DNA of 64,000 nt, taken from Hysterangium stoloniferum. Its lineage: Eukaryota > Basidiomycota > Agaricomycetes > Hysterangiales > Hysterangiaceae. Shown here one piece after another: positions 53,945 to 63,699 of this stretch. The stretch covers positions 248,001 through 312,000 of the forward strand of contig WHVD01000036.1 of the NCBI GenBank assembly GCA_015178975.1, written 5' to 3'. The notes beneath the pieces were generated by a model that did no database searches, was not told the origin of the DNA, and worked only from the letters and a program-made list of their open reading frames with translations. Made by a program: the position numbers and the translations under genes. Every line of letters begins with the position of its first letter. The first letter of the stretch is position 1.

Positions 53945-54782
53945 ATTAATGCAAATAAACAGAGTTTCTGTATATACATATAATTTGCATTTTAAGAGCA
54001 TTTCACATATAGTATTTGACATTTTTTGGAGCCTCTGTCATCCATAAGTAAAGTTGTTATTCAATGTGCCAAAATAGAAAGTGAATGGTAGTTTTTCTGT
54101 AGAGAAGTAAGTTTAAATGCAATGTGATGTAACACCATATTCAGATTGGATTGCAAATACTATTTCTACATGTATGTGTATATAGACAGAGGAGTTATTT
54201 TAATATGTAAGAGGTTATCCAAATATCAAACCAAGTTCACATACAGTTCTGATTGAGGTCACAATGACAGTTAAATCTGAATCATATCACATTCATCACA
54301 AATGAATGGCTTATTTCCAAGGTTACTAACCCTTCCTTCATGTTGACAACCAATATTGACCAATTATAATATTGATCATAGTGAATGTAGTCATTGGTAA
54401 ACCCCTGAGCTGCCTCCTCATTGTTTTCACCAGTGCATCTACAGTGACATGAGATTGGAAATAGTGGAGTCCATATTCTTTCATTCCTTACTCTTGGAAT
54501 GAATGTGATATTCCTGAACCAGGTGAGACTGAATATTAGGTATTTCACTATTAATTTCAAAACCTGATACTTATACTTTCATGTATGTAATATGGGTTTA
54601 GTGAATGCAGTGAACCAGACACCCAAGAATCTCACATTTGCCTCTAAATAGACCAAAATTCTGATTACCTCAGAAGTACAAAGCAGAGTGAATGGGTGAG
54701 GAAGCTATGTTTCAGAGGCAGCCTAAAAGAATACTCAGAAAATGACCCAGGGTGAATTATGAATAGACATAGAGGTATGGTA

Positions 54783-54808
54783 AATCCTAACCCTAACCCT
54801 AACCCCTA
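54783..54808. repeat. Internal telomeric repeat (CCCTAA), copy R
   Basis: CCTAACCCTAACCCTAACCC within the MULE 3' arm, the mirror of 46374-46400. Confidence 0.85.
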
Positions 54809-54899
54809 TTAACAAAGTTTTTAACATAATATAAAGCATTTCACACATAGTATTTGACGTTTTTTAGAGCCTCTCATCCACAAGTACAGTTGTTTCAGT

Positions 54900-54944
54900 G
54901 TCGCGGCAGTTACCTTCCTAATTAGGAAGGACAACTGCGGCGAC
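54900..54944. repeat. Conserved hairpin in MULE 3' arm (copy R)
   Basis: GTCGCGGCAGTT...CCTTCCTAATTAGGAAGG...AACTGCGGCGAC, equivalent to 46209-46253 and 20261-20298. It divides the arm from an outer 335-bp terminal module. Confidence 0.85.
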
Positions 54945-55319
54945 ATACAAGTTTTTCGTGTAAACCTAGAACCCATGTCATTTAGAAGTTATATTTTATT
55001 ATTTAAGACTTTAATAAGTTCATTTGAGAATTAATACCACTCAAGGAAGGGCTAAAACTAAGTATGTGCCAATTAAAGTGGTGCACAAGGTATATTTCAG
55101 CAGAAAAATGTACACTAGATGTAACAGTGCTCATGTTTTGATGATATAATGTCAAATATTATTTTATGTTGGTAATTTTAAATACAAAATTGACGAAGTA
55201 TTTACTGATTTTGAAAAAAGAAACATGTCGCGGCACTTGCGCGGCAGCGCGACACCCTGCGCGGCACTTTCCTATAGCCCGAGCGCTCGCATTGCAAACT
55301 TCGAAATCGTTACTGCGAT

Positions 55320-55960
55320 GTCCTCACTGGATGAAAATGTAAATATGTGATTTGTTTTATTTCTATAGATACTGATCCATGCCAGAAGTTGCCTTTCTAT
55401 GCACCGATATCTAGAGCACCAACAAAATATAACCCATTCCGTCCTGGATACAAGCAAGAGGATATTGATCCGCAACCTCTTATCGAGGCAGTATATAATT
55501 TACTTGGAGCGGAAACGGTGCGCGCTAGACTACTTGGACGTGGTTTCTTCAACGTGGTAAGTGATTGGATTAATTCCAGAAATGCCGCTTATTCGCGCTC
55601 CACAAGGTGTACGAGTTTGACATGAAAACTGGCCCTCCTCTAGTTTCTAGGATTCAATGGAACTTCAAGGCCGATCCCGTATTATCCACTTGGGTTGTGG
55701 AGAAAATGACACGCGAGGTGGCCGTCCTTGAGCTACTGCAACGTGTCAGTCCCCAGGTTCCAGCACCACGTGTACTTGCTTTCGATTTTGCCTTCAATAA
55801 TTCCGTCGGCGCGCCATTCACAATTATGAATCGGCTCTATGGTGAAGATCTATGGATGGCTTGGCCGACACTATCCGCGGACGACGTCAGCCTACCTATA
55901 TCTCTCGAAACTTCATCTTGTCGGTTACAGTCTTTATCTACACGTTTGTTTCATTGAAGA
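55320..55960 (+). pseudogene. Aminoglycoside phosphotransferase (APH)-family protein, 5' half
   Basis: Exon from about 55369 (TDPCQKLPFYAP, RAPTKYNPFRPGY, LLGRGFFNV) joins in phase across a 49-bp intron (55557-55605, GTAAGT...AAG) to VYEFDMKTGPP. It continues with a Glu-containing helix (EKMTREVAVLELLQ), VPAPRVLAFDF and GAPFTIMNRLYGEDLW: the N-lobe and hinge of the APH/choline-kinase fold common in fungal genomes. The HxD catalytic loop and DxD are not found; a frameshift near 55890 (YLYLSKLHLVGYSLY in another frame) may be the break. A tiny first exon at 55319 (MSSLDEN) is possible. It lies just outside the MULE R duplication, on the opposite strand from the kinase. Confidence 0.6.
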
Positions 55961-56525
55961 CATTTCGTGTATATATTGCCCGTTATTCCAGCCTCGCCTA
56001 AATGTCAAACATTTAGATTTGAAACGGAGATGGCGCCGGACCCCTTGTCAGATGATATCTCCTTGGCTTTGTACCGGCATCTATCTTCCGGACAGTTCCT
56101 TATATTACTATTGTATGGGAACACTAAGAGGATAACCTAACATTAAATCTCCGCAGGAACATTGATACGGGTAGGCTAAGAATGGACAGGACAACCTGAA
56201 CCTTACATATAGGGTGATAGACCAGCGCACGGAATGGGGAGAAAATGGGATCTAGTGGCTATCACCAGTGTTGAAGTTATTTGCCTAGTTCTAAATATTG
56301 AAAGATAAGTCTCAGTCAGTGATAAAGCTTCACTGTCCCATGTATTGTCATCAATCTCAATATAACCGAAGTAACAGTAAGTAAACTACTACTAGTAAAG
56401 TAAGGGAAATATGTACGTTAAATAATAGCATATAGCTCTGATTATCAACCCGGTGGGAGAAATACCAAACCATAACTATCCATAACTTCACCTTATTTCA
56501 TCACTGGCATTGACACGGTCCAATT
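55960..56525. other. Host-like segment with a small solo-LTR relic
   Basis: No gene called. A frame near 56020-56140 (DPLSDDISLALYRHLSSGQF) looks protein-like and may be an exon of unknown type. From 56269 a relic of the small LTR seen at 16154 lies in minus orientation (TGTTGAAGTTATTTGC to about 56450), too diverged to show a target duplication. Confidence 0.4.
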
Positions 56526-56528
56526 GAA

Positions 56529-56807
56529 TCAGAGTTGATGCCATATTGCAAGGACTTTCATGGCCTCTAAGGATAATTTGCGGTAAACATTGCGACAACA
56601 CAAAGGTTCGGCTAGGACAAAGGGAATGCCCCCACTTCGGAGTTTGCGTTGATTGCATTTTATCACCTGCCCGCTTTCTCTTCCGCTACTATCATCCTGC
56701 ATGCCAGCACTGGGGTTCTTCAAAACATTGACTATCAGGGCGACACCAACTTTGAAGCTCAATGTATTACTATCAAGTGGAGTACCCATGAAGGAATTCA
56801 TATTCAC
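56529..56807 (-). CDS. Unidentified host-like reading frame
   Basis: A 92-codon minus-strand frame (MNMNSFMGTPLDSNTLSFK...) in CpG-retaining DNA. The plus strand is also open over part of it. No domain recognised. It may be an exon of a larger gene, but no splice sites could be fixed with confidence. Confidence 0.2.
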   Translation of the reverse strand: MNMNSFMGTPLDSNTLSFKVGVALIVNVLKNPSAGMQDDSSGRESGQVIKCNQRKLRSGGIPFVLAEPLCCRNVYRKLSLEAMKVLAIWHQL

Positions 56808-57029
56808 ATTGATCTGGTGGTTTTTATTTTTATTTTTTTATATCATCTTTATGATAATAAGGAGACAGCTTTTAGATACATAATATAATAGTACCCAAAA
56901 TACCATGACGAGCATATCCCACCCACTCTCCTTCCTCTCCCTGTCAACCCCCAACCCCAACCCGACAACCAGGCCTACATGCAGATAATTCCAGTGCACA
57001 TCCTCTACAAAAGCACAGACTAAGACACA

Positions 57030-57590
57030 AACACATGTACAGAGCCGCACAGCCACCCCTCCCGCCCACATCCCAACCACAACCCCAGTCCTCCACGAAC
57101 GAAGAACAGTCTATGACATGCCCCGCTCCAACCGCTAGCCACATTTCCAACCCCATAAAACAGCGGCACTCCAGCTCATTTAGCTGGACCCGCAGACGCA
57201 GACCGATTTATGCTCCTTCTGAAGCCTCCATGTCCAGTGCTGGCGTCGGGGTCGGATCTGCTTCTGGATGAGTTGCAGGATGGAGCGGAGGCTTGGGCCT
57301 AGGTGTTCACGCCAATCTCCATTCCAGCAATCACTGACCGCTCAAGCCCCACAACCGCCTCAGGACAGGACCGTCTCAGCTCGACAGCGCTAGCCTTGTC
57401 GGCTATTTGGATGCGGGTGAAGAGTCCGCAGTCGCATACTCAAGGGCTGGGGCAGCAGCGGGTATATCCGAGGAGCAGTAGCGCGGGAGCTTGTGCACAC
57501 TGTTACTTTTCACCATCGCCGCGAGCTCTGACGGTTCTACTCGATGATGTCATACATGCGGGGTATATTCGCTGGCAGCGGTAGTGCCAC
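57030..57590 (+). CDS. Unidentified proline- and serine-rich host-like gene remnant
   Basis: The frame from 57035 reads a Pro/Gln-rich start (AAQPPLPPTSQPQPQ), a basic SFSWTRRRRPIYAP stretch and SSAGVGVGSASG, then a stop at 57269. Downstream another frame reads LVGYLDAGEESAVAYSRAG and AAAGISEEQ. Base composition is high in GC and CpG compared with flanks, as in a host exon. Function unknown. Confidence 0.3.
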
Positions 57591-57594
57591 ATAC

Positions 57595-58780
57595 TGGTCA
57601 AATTCATGACAGGATGGAAGATTTTGTTTCACTTGTGGCAAAATCCTGACCGTATGAAGCCGAGAATCACAGGACATAGTGTCAAATGTATAGGTAATAT
57701 TTGGTATGCCTTCACATACTGCGTCAGTCGTAAACTCTGATTACATGATGACTCTATACTTCCATAATCAAATCTACCAAGTAGGATGAGGTTGTATCTA
57801 CATGTGTTAACATAGCCCCACATTTATCGTGCATTGGATTACGACGACACTGGATTTATTGTCCTCTTTGCGTTGAACCTAGAAAACACATGCGACGTGC
57901 CTGACCTGAACCAACTCACTGTCATTCAAGGTTGCTTTTGCATTTAGAACCGTGAGTTGTCCTGTCACAAGCCTCACCTAGTTCTAAATGTAACACTTCG
58001 TGACAAAATCAATAACGTGTCCTGTCCATGCGCTTCAGGGCCAGATGGAGTTTTCATACGTTGCGTCCAACAAAATTCGTATTTTCGAGGATGTTACTGG
58101 ACCTATGGCGAAGATCCTTAAAGCCGAAATGGACATCAATATTCCAGCCTTGGGAATTTACATTGATTTTGCAAAAGAGTATTTAGTCATATGTTGTCTG
58201 CCGCCTTATAAACCTTCTTCAACGATAATATGCTGCTGATTAACCGAATGGTTTTCCTTCGCTCATGGCGTCCATTTACACTACATTTTCTATTTTTTAT
58301 CTTCCACCATTGTCTGACATTCGCACATGACATCAAGACACAATGCACAGCGCATCATCAACCGGTTAACCATTGAGCGTCTTGAACATTTAGTTTCCTC
58401 CGGCCTCCCCTTCCTTTTGGTGGTGGCCACGCCTTCACAGATGTATTAGTAGCATCTCATTCGAACTCCATGTCAGAGTTGGAAAACGCGGTTTTATCTG
58501 GTGAAGGTCCTGCTCCATAATTTGACACGATCTTTAATCAGATATCGCCGGCATACTTGGAACAAACAAGGAGGAGGATCTCGTCATTTGCCCCTTTTAG
58601 ATTCGCTTTGGAGGACAATTAACCATTGCATAAACGTGCATAGTTTGCGGATATTTCAGAGCGCATACAATCACTTTTTATTTGTTTTTAAAGCTCTGTG
58701 CTGCGTCCGTCACGAACGCTGGGATACCTTTGAATTTGTAGGCCTCGTTATTTGTAAATAATAATTAAATATATTGTATG
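57595..58780. other. Host-like segment with scattered exon-like stretches
   Basis: Around 58040-58200 the plus strand reads QMEFSYVASNKIRIFEDVTG, AKILKAEMDINIPALGIYID and a stop after CCLPPYK. This beta-strand-like pattern could be a fragment of a WD-repeat or F-box-associated protein, but the evidence is thin. Another open stretch lies at 58501-58761. CpG is retained to about 58750. Confidence 0.3.
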
Positions 58781-58784
58781 GCTA

Positions 58785-60055
58785 CATGTATGCATCTCAC
58801 TGGCAACTATTATTCGGGGTGAGAATGCATACAGTCATGTCTTGGGCTTGCTGCAACTGTGGGGTGCATTGGTGACGACCACTAAGTCCCTTGACTCTTA
58901 GTTCTTACCAGTACTATTATATTTGTTGTCTTTGTCTTTGTCCCCACTATGATTTAGTTCTTCCTAACTCTTACATAGTATCCTGAGCCTCTGGTAATTA
59001 CACTAGGTGCTGTGTTTTTATCTCTCCCTGTTTCCTATTCAGCTTGAAATTACTGAACTATTTGGACAGTTCTCTTAAAGCACCTTTAAAAGCATTACAA
59101 TGGCAGAGCTTGAGTAGAGTTTGAATTCCTCATAGGAAACTTAATGCTTGCTATGCTTGCATGTGGTTACATTAGTGACTAAGAGCATTAATGTGAATTA
59201 ACTTATACAAGGCTATGACCTATGGAGGGCAATCCCCCCACCACCTCACCACCTCACAGCTTTACTCTGTATCAACAAATTTAAGTATCTATTAAGGCAT
59301 ATAATCTGTATCAACGATTCTAAGTATTTATTAGGGGATGTGATCTAACTCAGAGAAACTTATTTTATTTTAAAGTGATTAATGTTTATTAATATTTACA
59401 ATTATATACTTTTATATACTTTTTGAAATAATTGAATCTAAAAGACATATATAAGTCACTCTCCCTTTGCAACTTATGTATCAATAATAATGTCCTTAGA
59501 CACTTCCTCAGTAGTTATATCTGTCTTGGCATAGTATTTTCATTCTTCCCCAATTGTTCTTTTTGAAGGATAACATAAAACTGTATGTGTGAGAAGACAG
59601 GAGTGTAGAGATGTCAATACTACTATTTAAGCAATTGACTTCTGACTTATTGATAGTTATATTCCCCAAGCCAACCTGGGCACTGCTGACAATACAATTC
59701 AAATCACAAGCTTGTTCAGGTTCAAGTTCTTCAGCAATTCCTTGCACCTCATCCTGTTCCATGGCTGGCTCAGGAGGTGGCATAGCATCATCAATTGATA
59801 TATCTATTTTATCAGGTCAGAGAGGTCCAACTTGGGGGACCAGTTCAGGTTGAGGAATCACCACCTCTGGCAAATCAGGTACAATCTCCCCAATGGCTGC
59901 TGGGGCTGGGGCTATCTCAGCAGGGAGTGGTTTATTTGCATAGGGAATATGCCAGCTCCAGCCTCACTCTCCTCTTGGAAAGAAAAGAATAGCCCATAAT
60001 GAAGTGGGGCAAATAAAGGATTAGTTACAAAGATTATTCTAAATCCTCCAACCCT
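58785..60055. other. Old repeat region with hairpin repeat end
   Basis: 59205-59275 is homologous, inverted, to 14170-14250, with a GGGCAATCCCCCC hairpin. A minus-strand frame at 59508-59783 (MPPPEPAMEQDEVQGIAEEL) is acidic and unassigned. It precedes the Helitron relic on the other strand. Confidence 0.4.
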
Positions 60056-60059
60056 GATA

Positions 60060-60600
60060 ATTAAGCACAATGTCGTGTCTATCAGTATACAGGATGTATA
60101 TTCTAAAGATTTTCATAAAAGTATCTGGGCATATAATTCTGTTTTAACATTTACTTCTGTGGATGCTACCATGGACAGGTTATTGCTTGAAGGGGAATGT
60201 GGTCCTTATGTCTTGAAGCTCCATGGGGAACTTAGACATAATCATGGTGTTCTGATTCCTAATGAGGGTCAGATGTCTTCCTATGCCCAACTCTACTTTT
60301 ATGAAGCAGATGTTGCATTAGAGCATAGATATGCATATAACCAGGACAAAAGAATCAATGCTACAACCCTTTCTGGATTACAAGATAAGATTTTAGAATT
60401 TAATCCTTTGTTCACATCTATAAACAGGCCATGACATATCTGAGAGACCAACCAATCACTCCTGAGCTCCAGGTCAGGCTCATATGTCAGGCTCATACAG
60501 ATCCAAGATGATACAACATTGCAATAGAGATGAATTGGCAGTCATCCTCCTAGGGGATGGTACTTTGATGTAATGGTTGAGGGATATCTTCAAGTAAGTA
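60060..60600 (+). pseudogene. Helitron helicase-like N-terminal domain fragment
   Basis: A 119-codon stretch reads YNSVLTFTSVDATMDR, GPYVLKLHGELRHNHGVLIP, EGQMSSYAQLYFYEAD and LSGLQDKILEFNP, and after a stop YNIA and DELAVILLGDGT in shifted frames. This is the Helitron_like_N domain found before the Rep nuclease in Helitron proteins (the LHGELxHxxGxLxP and AQLYxYD motifs). The other half of such a protein is represented at 41490-42250, but from a separate fragment. Confidence 0.8.
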
Positions 60601-60739
60601 TAGATAATTGAATCTTTCCAGACAGACAACAACATTCAAAAAGAGAATTACTATTAGAGGAATGGTGAAAGCTCTCTGCCATCCAATATAGTGTACAGTA
60701 TTACATTTTGAATACTTTACAGTCATTGTTCCCAGATAA

Positions 60740-60960
60740 TGTGGTTGCATCTCTGCATTGTCCTCATCAATTGGGCACCCCTGGCCAGAGAGAGTGGCCT
60801 AGGGGGTCCAGGAGGTGGTGGAATAGGTTCAGCAGACTCAGGAATAAGTGGTAATGGTAATGCATTTTCATCTGGTGGTACAGGAACAAGAGCAGGAATA
60901 GGAACATGGTGTAAAGGTAAGATAGGAGGAACAGGAATAATCTGAGGATTCTGGAAGGGT
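60740..60960 (+). CDS. Gly-rich reading frame, doubtful
   Basis: MWLHLCIVLINWAPLARESG followed by a Gly/Ser/Thr-rich stretch. It is low complexity, has no domain and lies in repeat-rich surroundings. More likely the remains of a linker in a transposon protein than a gene. Confidence 0.15.
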
Positions 60961-60964
60961 ACTG

Positions 60965-61930
60965 TACCTATTGTAATGAGAGGGCAGCTGCCAGAACTTG
61001 TAAAGCAGTGACTCCTCTTCTGCCAACATGAAGTGGCAATTCAAGGGGGTGGAGCTACATTTCCTCCCTGTAACCTTCTATGATTAAGAGGGGGTGGTGT
61101 ACATAGGGATCCTAGTAGCCTGAGTAAATAAGTCATCCACTGCTCTCCTGCCCACTGTAACAGGATGCTGCAATGCAGTAGATGATGATGCATTTTAATC
61201 ATTTTCATCATTTTTTCTTTTGTTACCTTTATCTTTTATTTTACTTAGAACAAGTTGTTTTCCAATTTTTATACCAAGAGAGATTTTGGGGGCAAATGAT
61301 TGCATAATTTTTGTAATTTTAGAAATATGAAGATTTTATTCACAAAATACTCATTGAATAGATGTATTTTCATTTTACTTTATATGATATTTCATTATAT
61401 TGTATATTCCACTTTTTCTGAAATTGTATTAACAATTATGTAACTTTTATAGTTTACAGCCAAATGCTAATGACAGTTAGAAACAACAAACAAATGAATT
61501 ACAAAAGAGTTTCTTCCACCAACTAGAAGGCCTTAAACTTTCTTCAACTCTCTGGTCAGTTGGATAATATTTATTTATCCTTTTTCTGAAGGATATAAAC
61601 ACCTCAAAAGTGAGTTTATCTACAATAGCCATGTTAGGAGGATAAGAAAAAACTTTAAAAGTCATTTATCCACTCAAGTATATATCTTTATATTATTTGC
61701 TGTAAATTTAATATTTCATCAAATTCAATCCATCAAGTGACACTCTGGAGGATAGGGAAATATTAATATTTATCTTGCAATATGAGAAAAGGCAGTCAAA
61801 CAATCATATATAGATTGTCCTTTTGGAGGTAAATTCCACAACATGGATTTGTAGACCAAATAGTTCTGGTTACATTTCTAAATAAAATAAATTTAACTTA
61901 TATGAACTATATTTGAAAGTTCACATATAT
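60965..61930. other. AT-rich segment, nothing recognised
   Basis: Very AT-rich from 61190 on, with homopolymer runs and no persistent frame. A minus-strand 62-codon frame at 61477-61665 is unassigned. Confidence 0.4.
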
Positions 61931-61932
61931 AC

Positions 61933-62125
61933 AAGAGAGTGCATCTTATCCCAAAGATTCAGTCTTAACCCAAACAAGTCTGTTTAACAATGACCCTTGT
62001 GATATTTTAAAAGTCACAGAGAAACTAGAGAATGCATTTTATCCCAAAGATTAAGTCATAACCCAAATAATCTTGTTTAACCATGATGTTTGTGCATATT
62101 TTAAAAGTCACAGAGATATGTACTA
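61933..62125. repeat. Tandem duplication, about 97-bp unit
   Basis: Two copies share TTATCCCAAAGATT, AACCCAAA, CTTGTTTAAC-like and ATTTTAAAAGTCACAGAGA in the same order. No coding sequence. The stretch beyond it to 63180 is AT-rich and unassigned. Confidence 0.7.
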
Positions 62126-63179
62126 GAGACACAATAGACAAGACACTTTTAACCCCAACAACCACCACCTCCACAACACAAGTATTGATTTGGGGTTCTG
62201 TCTTGATAATATCTGCATTACCACACTTATGTATATTTCAACTGTGAACAAAGCTTTGCACTGAAACAGTTGAAGCTTGCTCACTACTATTCAACTTGAC
62301 TTTATGGATAAACCTAGCACAATAGAACACATCTCTTGAAGCTATTCCATTCCTTTCTCATAGTAACAACACTATTCCCACACACACTCTCATTCTATAA
62401 GTAATCCCTAATCATATCTTTAAATGGATCTGCATCTCAACTACCATCAGTCCAATCACACCTCAAGGTTGATCTCCATTCTTAAGTATTTCATCTCATT
62501 GATTGCACCTTGAAGATCAATCTTACTTCTATCATTAAAGCAGTAGACTATTATATCATTTAATTGCTACTATCCTAATAAGTCAATCTCACTATTGCAC
62601 TGTTACAAGTCAATGTAGCTTGCATATTGAGTGATAAATTAATTGACTCTTCATACTGAGTGAGAACTGCTATAATATGCATACATACAATATATCTACC
62701 CTGAGAATCTCAAGAATGACCAATGTATGGGTATATAAAAAAGGAAAGTCTTCTATTATTTGTTGATAATACAGCTAGCCAATGAGACATTTATTTCATA
62801 TGCACACCTAACAAAGCCAAATCACTCTGTTTATTTGATATACAACTTCTACATTCACAGGTACATACAGATCCTAACTGGATCCTAACTGGACCATGTA
62901 TCAGGCAACCAGCATTTATTTCAAGGATCAAAATCATGACAAGTGAAGATGGGCTCCAATTTAAACTTCATCATATTCAGTTTTCAGTGTGATTGGCATT
63001 TGCAATTGTATGTGGGACTTTCAAGGGGAATAAATTGGAATAGGATAAAAATATTACTGGAGGAGATACAGAGAACTCCAAATATAGTGTACAAAGATGT
63101 ATTATTGAATTGAATTTTTAAATGTATCTTGATTGGCTTTTTTCTGATGATGAGCCAATAAACATTTGGAGTTGTCAAT

Positions 63180-63500
63180 GTGGGAGGTTTAGGAGTTGAA
63201 GCCCCCATATATTCATATGGTACCTAGAAGGTTGATATTGTCCATATATCAAACAGTCAGAATTCCAACAACTCTTCACAATGTGGGGGGGTTTGGGAGG
63301 CAAACCCTCGCAGTAGGCCCACCCATACAACTCCCTACTAAAGATCCAGAAATTCAAAACATTGTTTTACTCTCAGGATGTGATTTCTCATCTGGATTAT
63401 TGGACTGTATTTATCAACATGTTCTCAGGAGTCAAGAAGTTACTTGTAATCAGAAAGAGAGGGAGAACAAAAGAGAGCAGCAAAGGAACAAGGAATAAAG
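63180..63500. other. Hairpin-bearing repeat end and short unassigned frame
   Basis: TGTGGGGGGGTTTGGGAGGC at 63281-63300 with CCCACCC further on resembles the hairpin ends at 8862, 14203 and 59222. A short plus-strand frame here reads LLSGCDFSSGLLDCIYQHV, protein-like but unplaced. Confidence 0.35.
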
Positions 63501-63699
63501 GTGGACCATAAACAGTGCACACCACCTGTTATTTGTGTGTGGTTTTGACCCATATGTACCCACATGTACTTACTTTAGTGTTATCTGTGTGTTGGCAATC
63601 TATCACCGCCGGTCATTTGAGTTTGAGTCAGAGTCAGAGTTTGGTCACTCCTGGTGACTTCTGTGCCCCTCTATCATCTATTCTAACACAACCTACATT

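Larger units (their letters stand above)
51635..55280 (+). mobile_element. MULE copy R with 9-bp target duplication
   Basis: Left end GGGTCATGGGAAAGTGCC and right end (inverted) GGGCTATAGGAAAGTGCC are matching terminal repeats that differ mainly by CpG decay. The flanks GAGCACTCA (51626-51634) and GAGCGCTCG (55281-55289) are a 9-bp duplication, the size usual for MULEs, differing only by two CpG-to-CpA changes. Inside are the N-terminal exons and zinc finger start, a solo LTR-B, and the 3' arm with telomeric tract and hairpin. The transposase core, PHD and C-terminal parts are deleted. Confidence 0.9.

Noticed and set aside
54783..54808. A true telomere or chromosome-end fusion
   Set aside because: The tract is only about 26 bp and is embedded in MULE arm sequence that continues on both sides in two copies.
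45874..55280. One 9.4-kb element with 1.3-kb terminal inverted repeats
   Set aside because: Copy R has its own terminal repeat at 51635 and a 9-bp duplication, and no matching duplication flanks the whole 9.4 kb. Two head-to-head copies explain it better.
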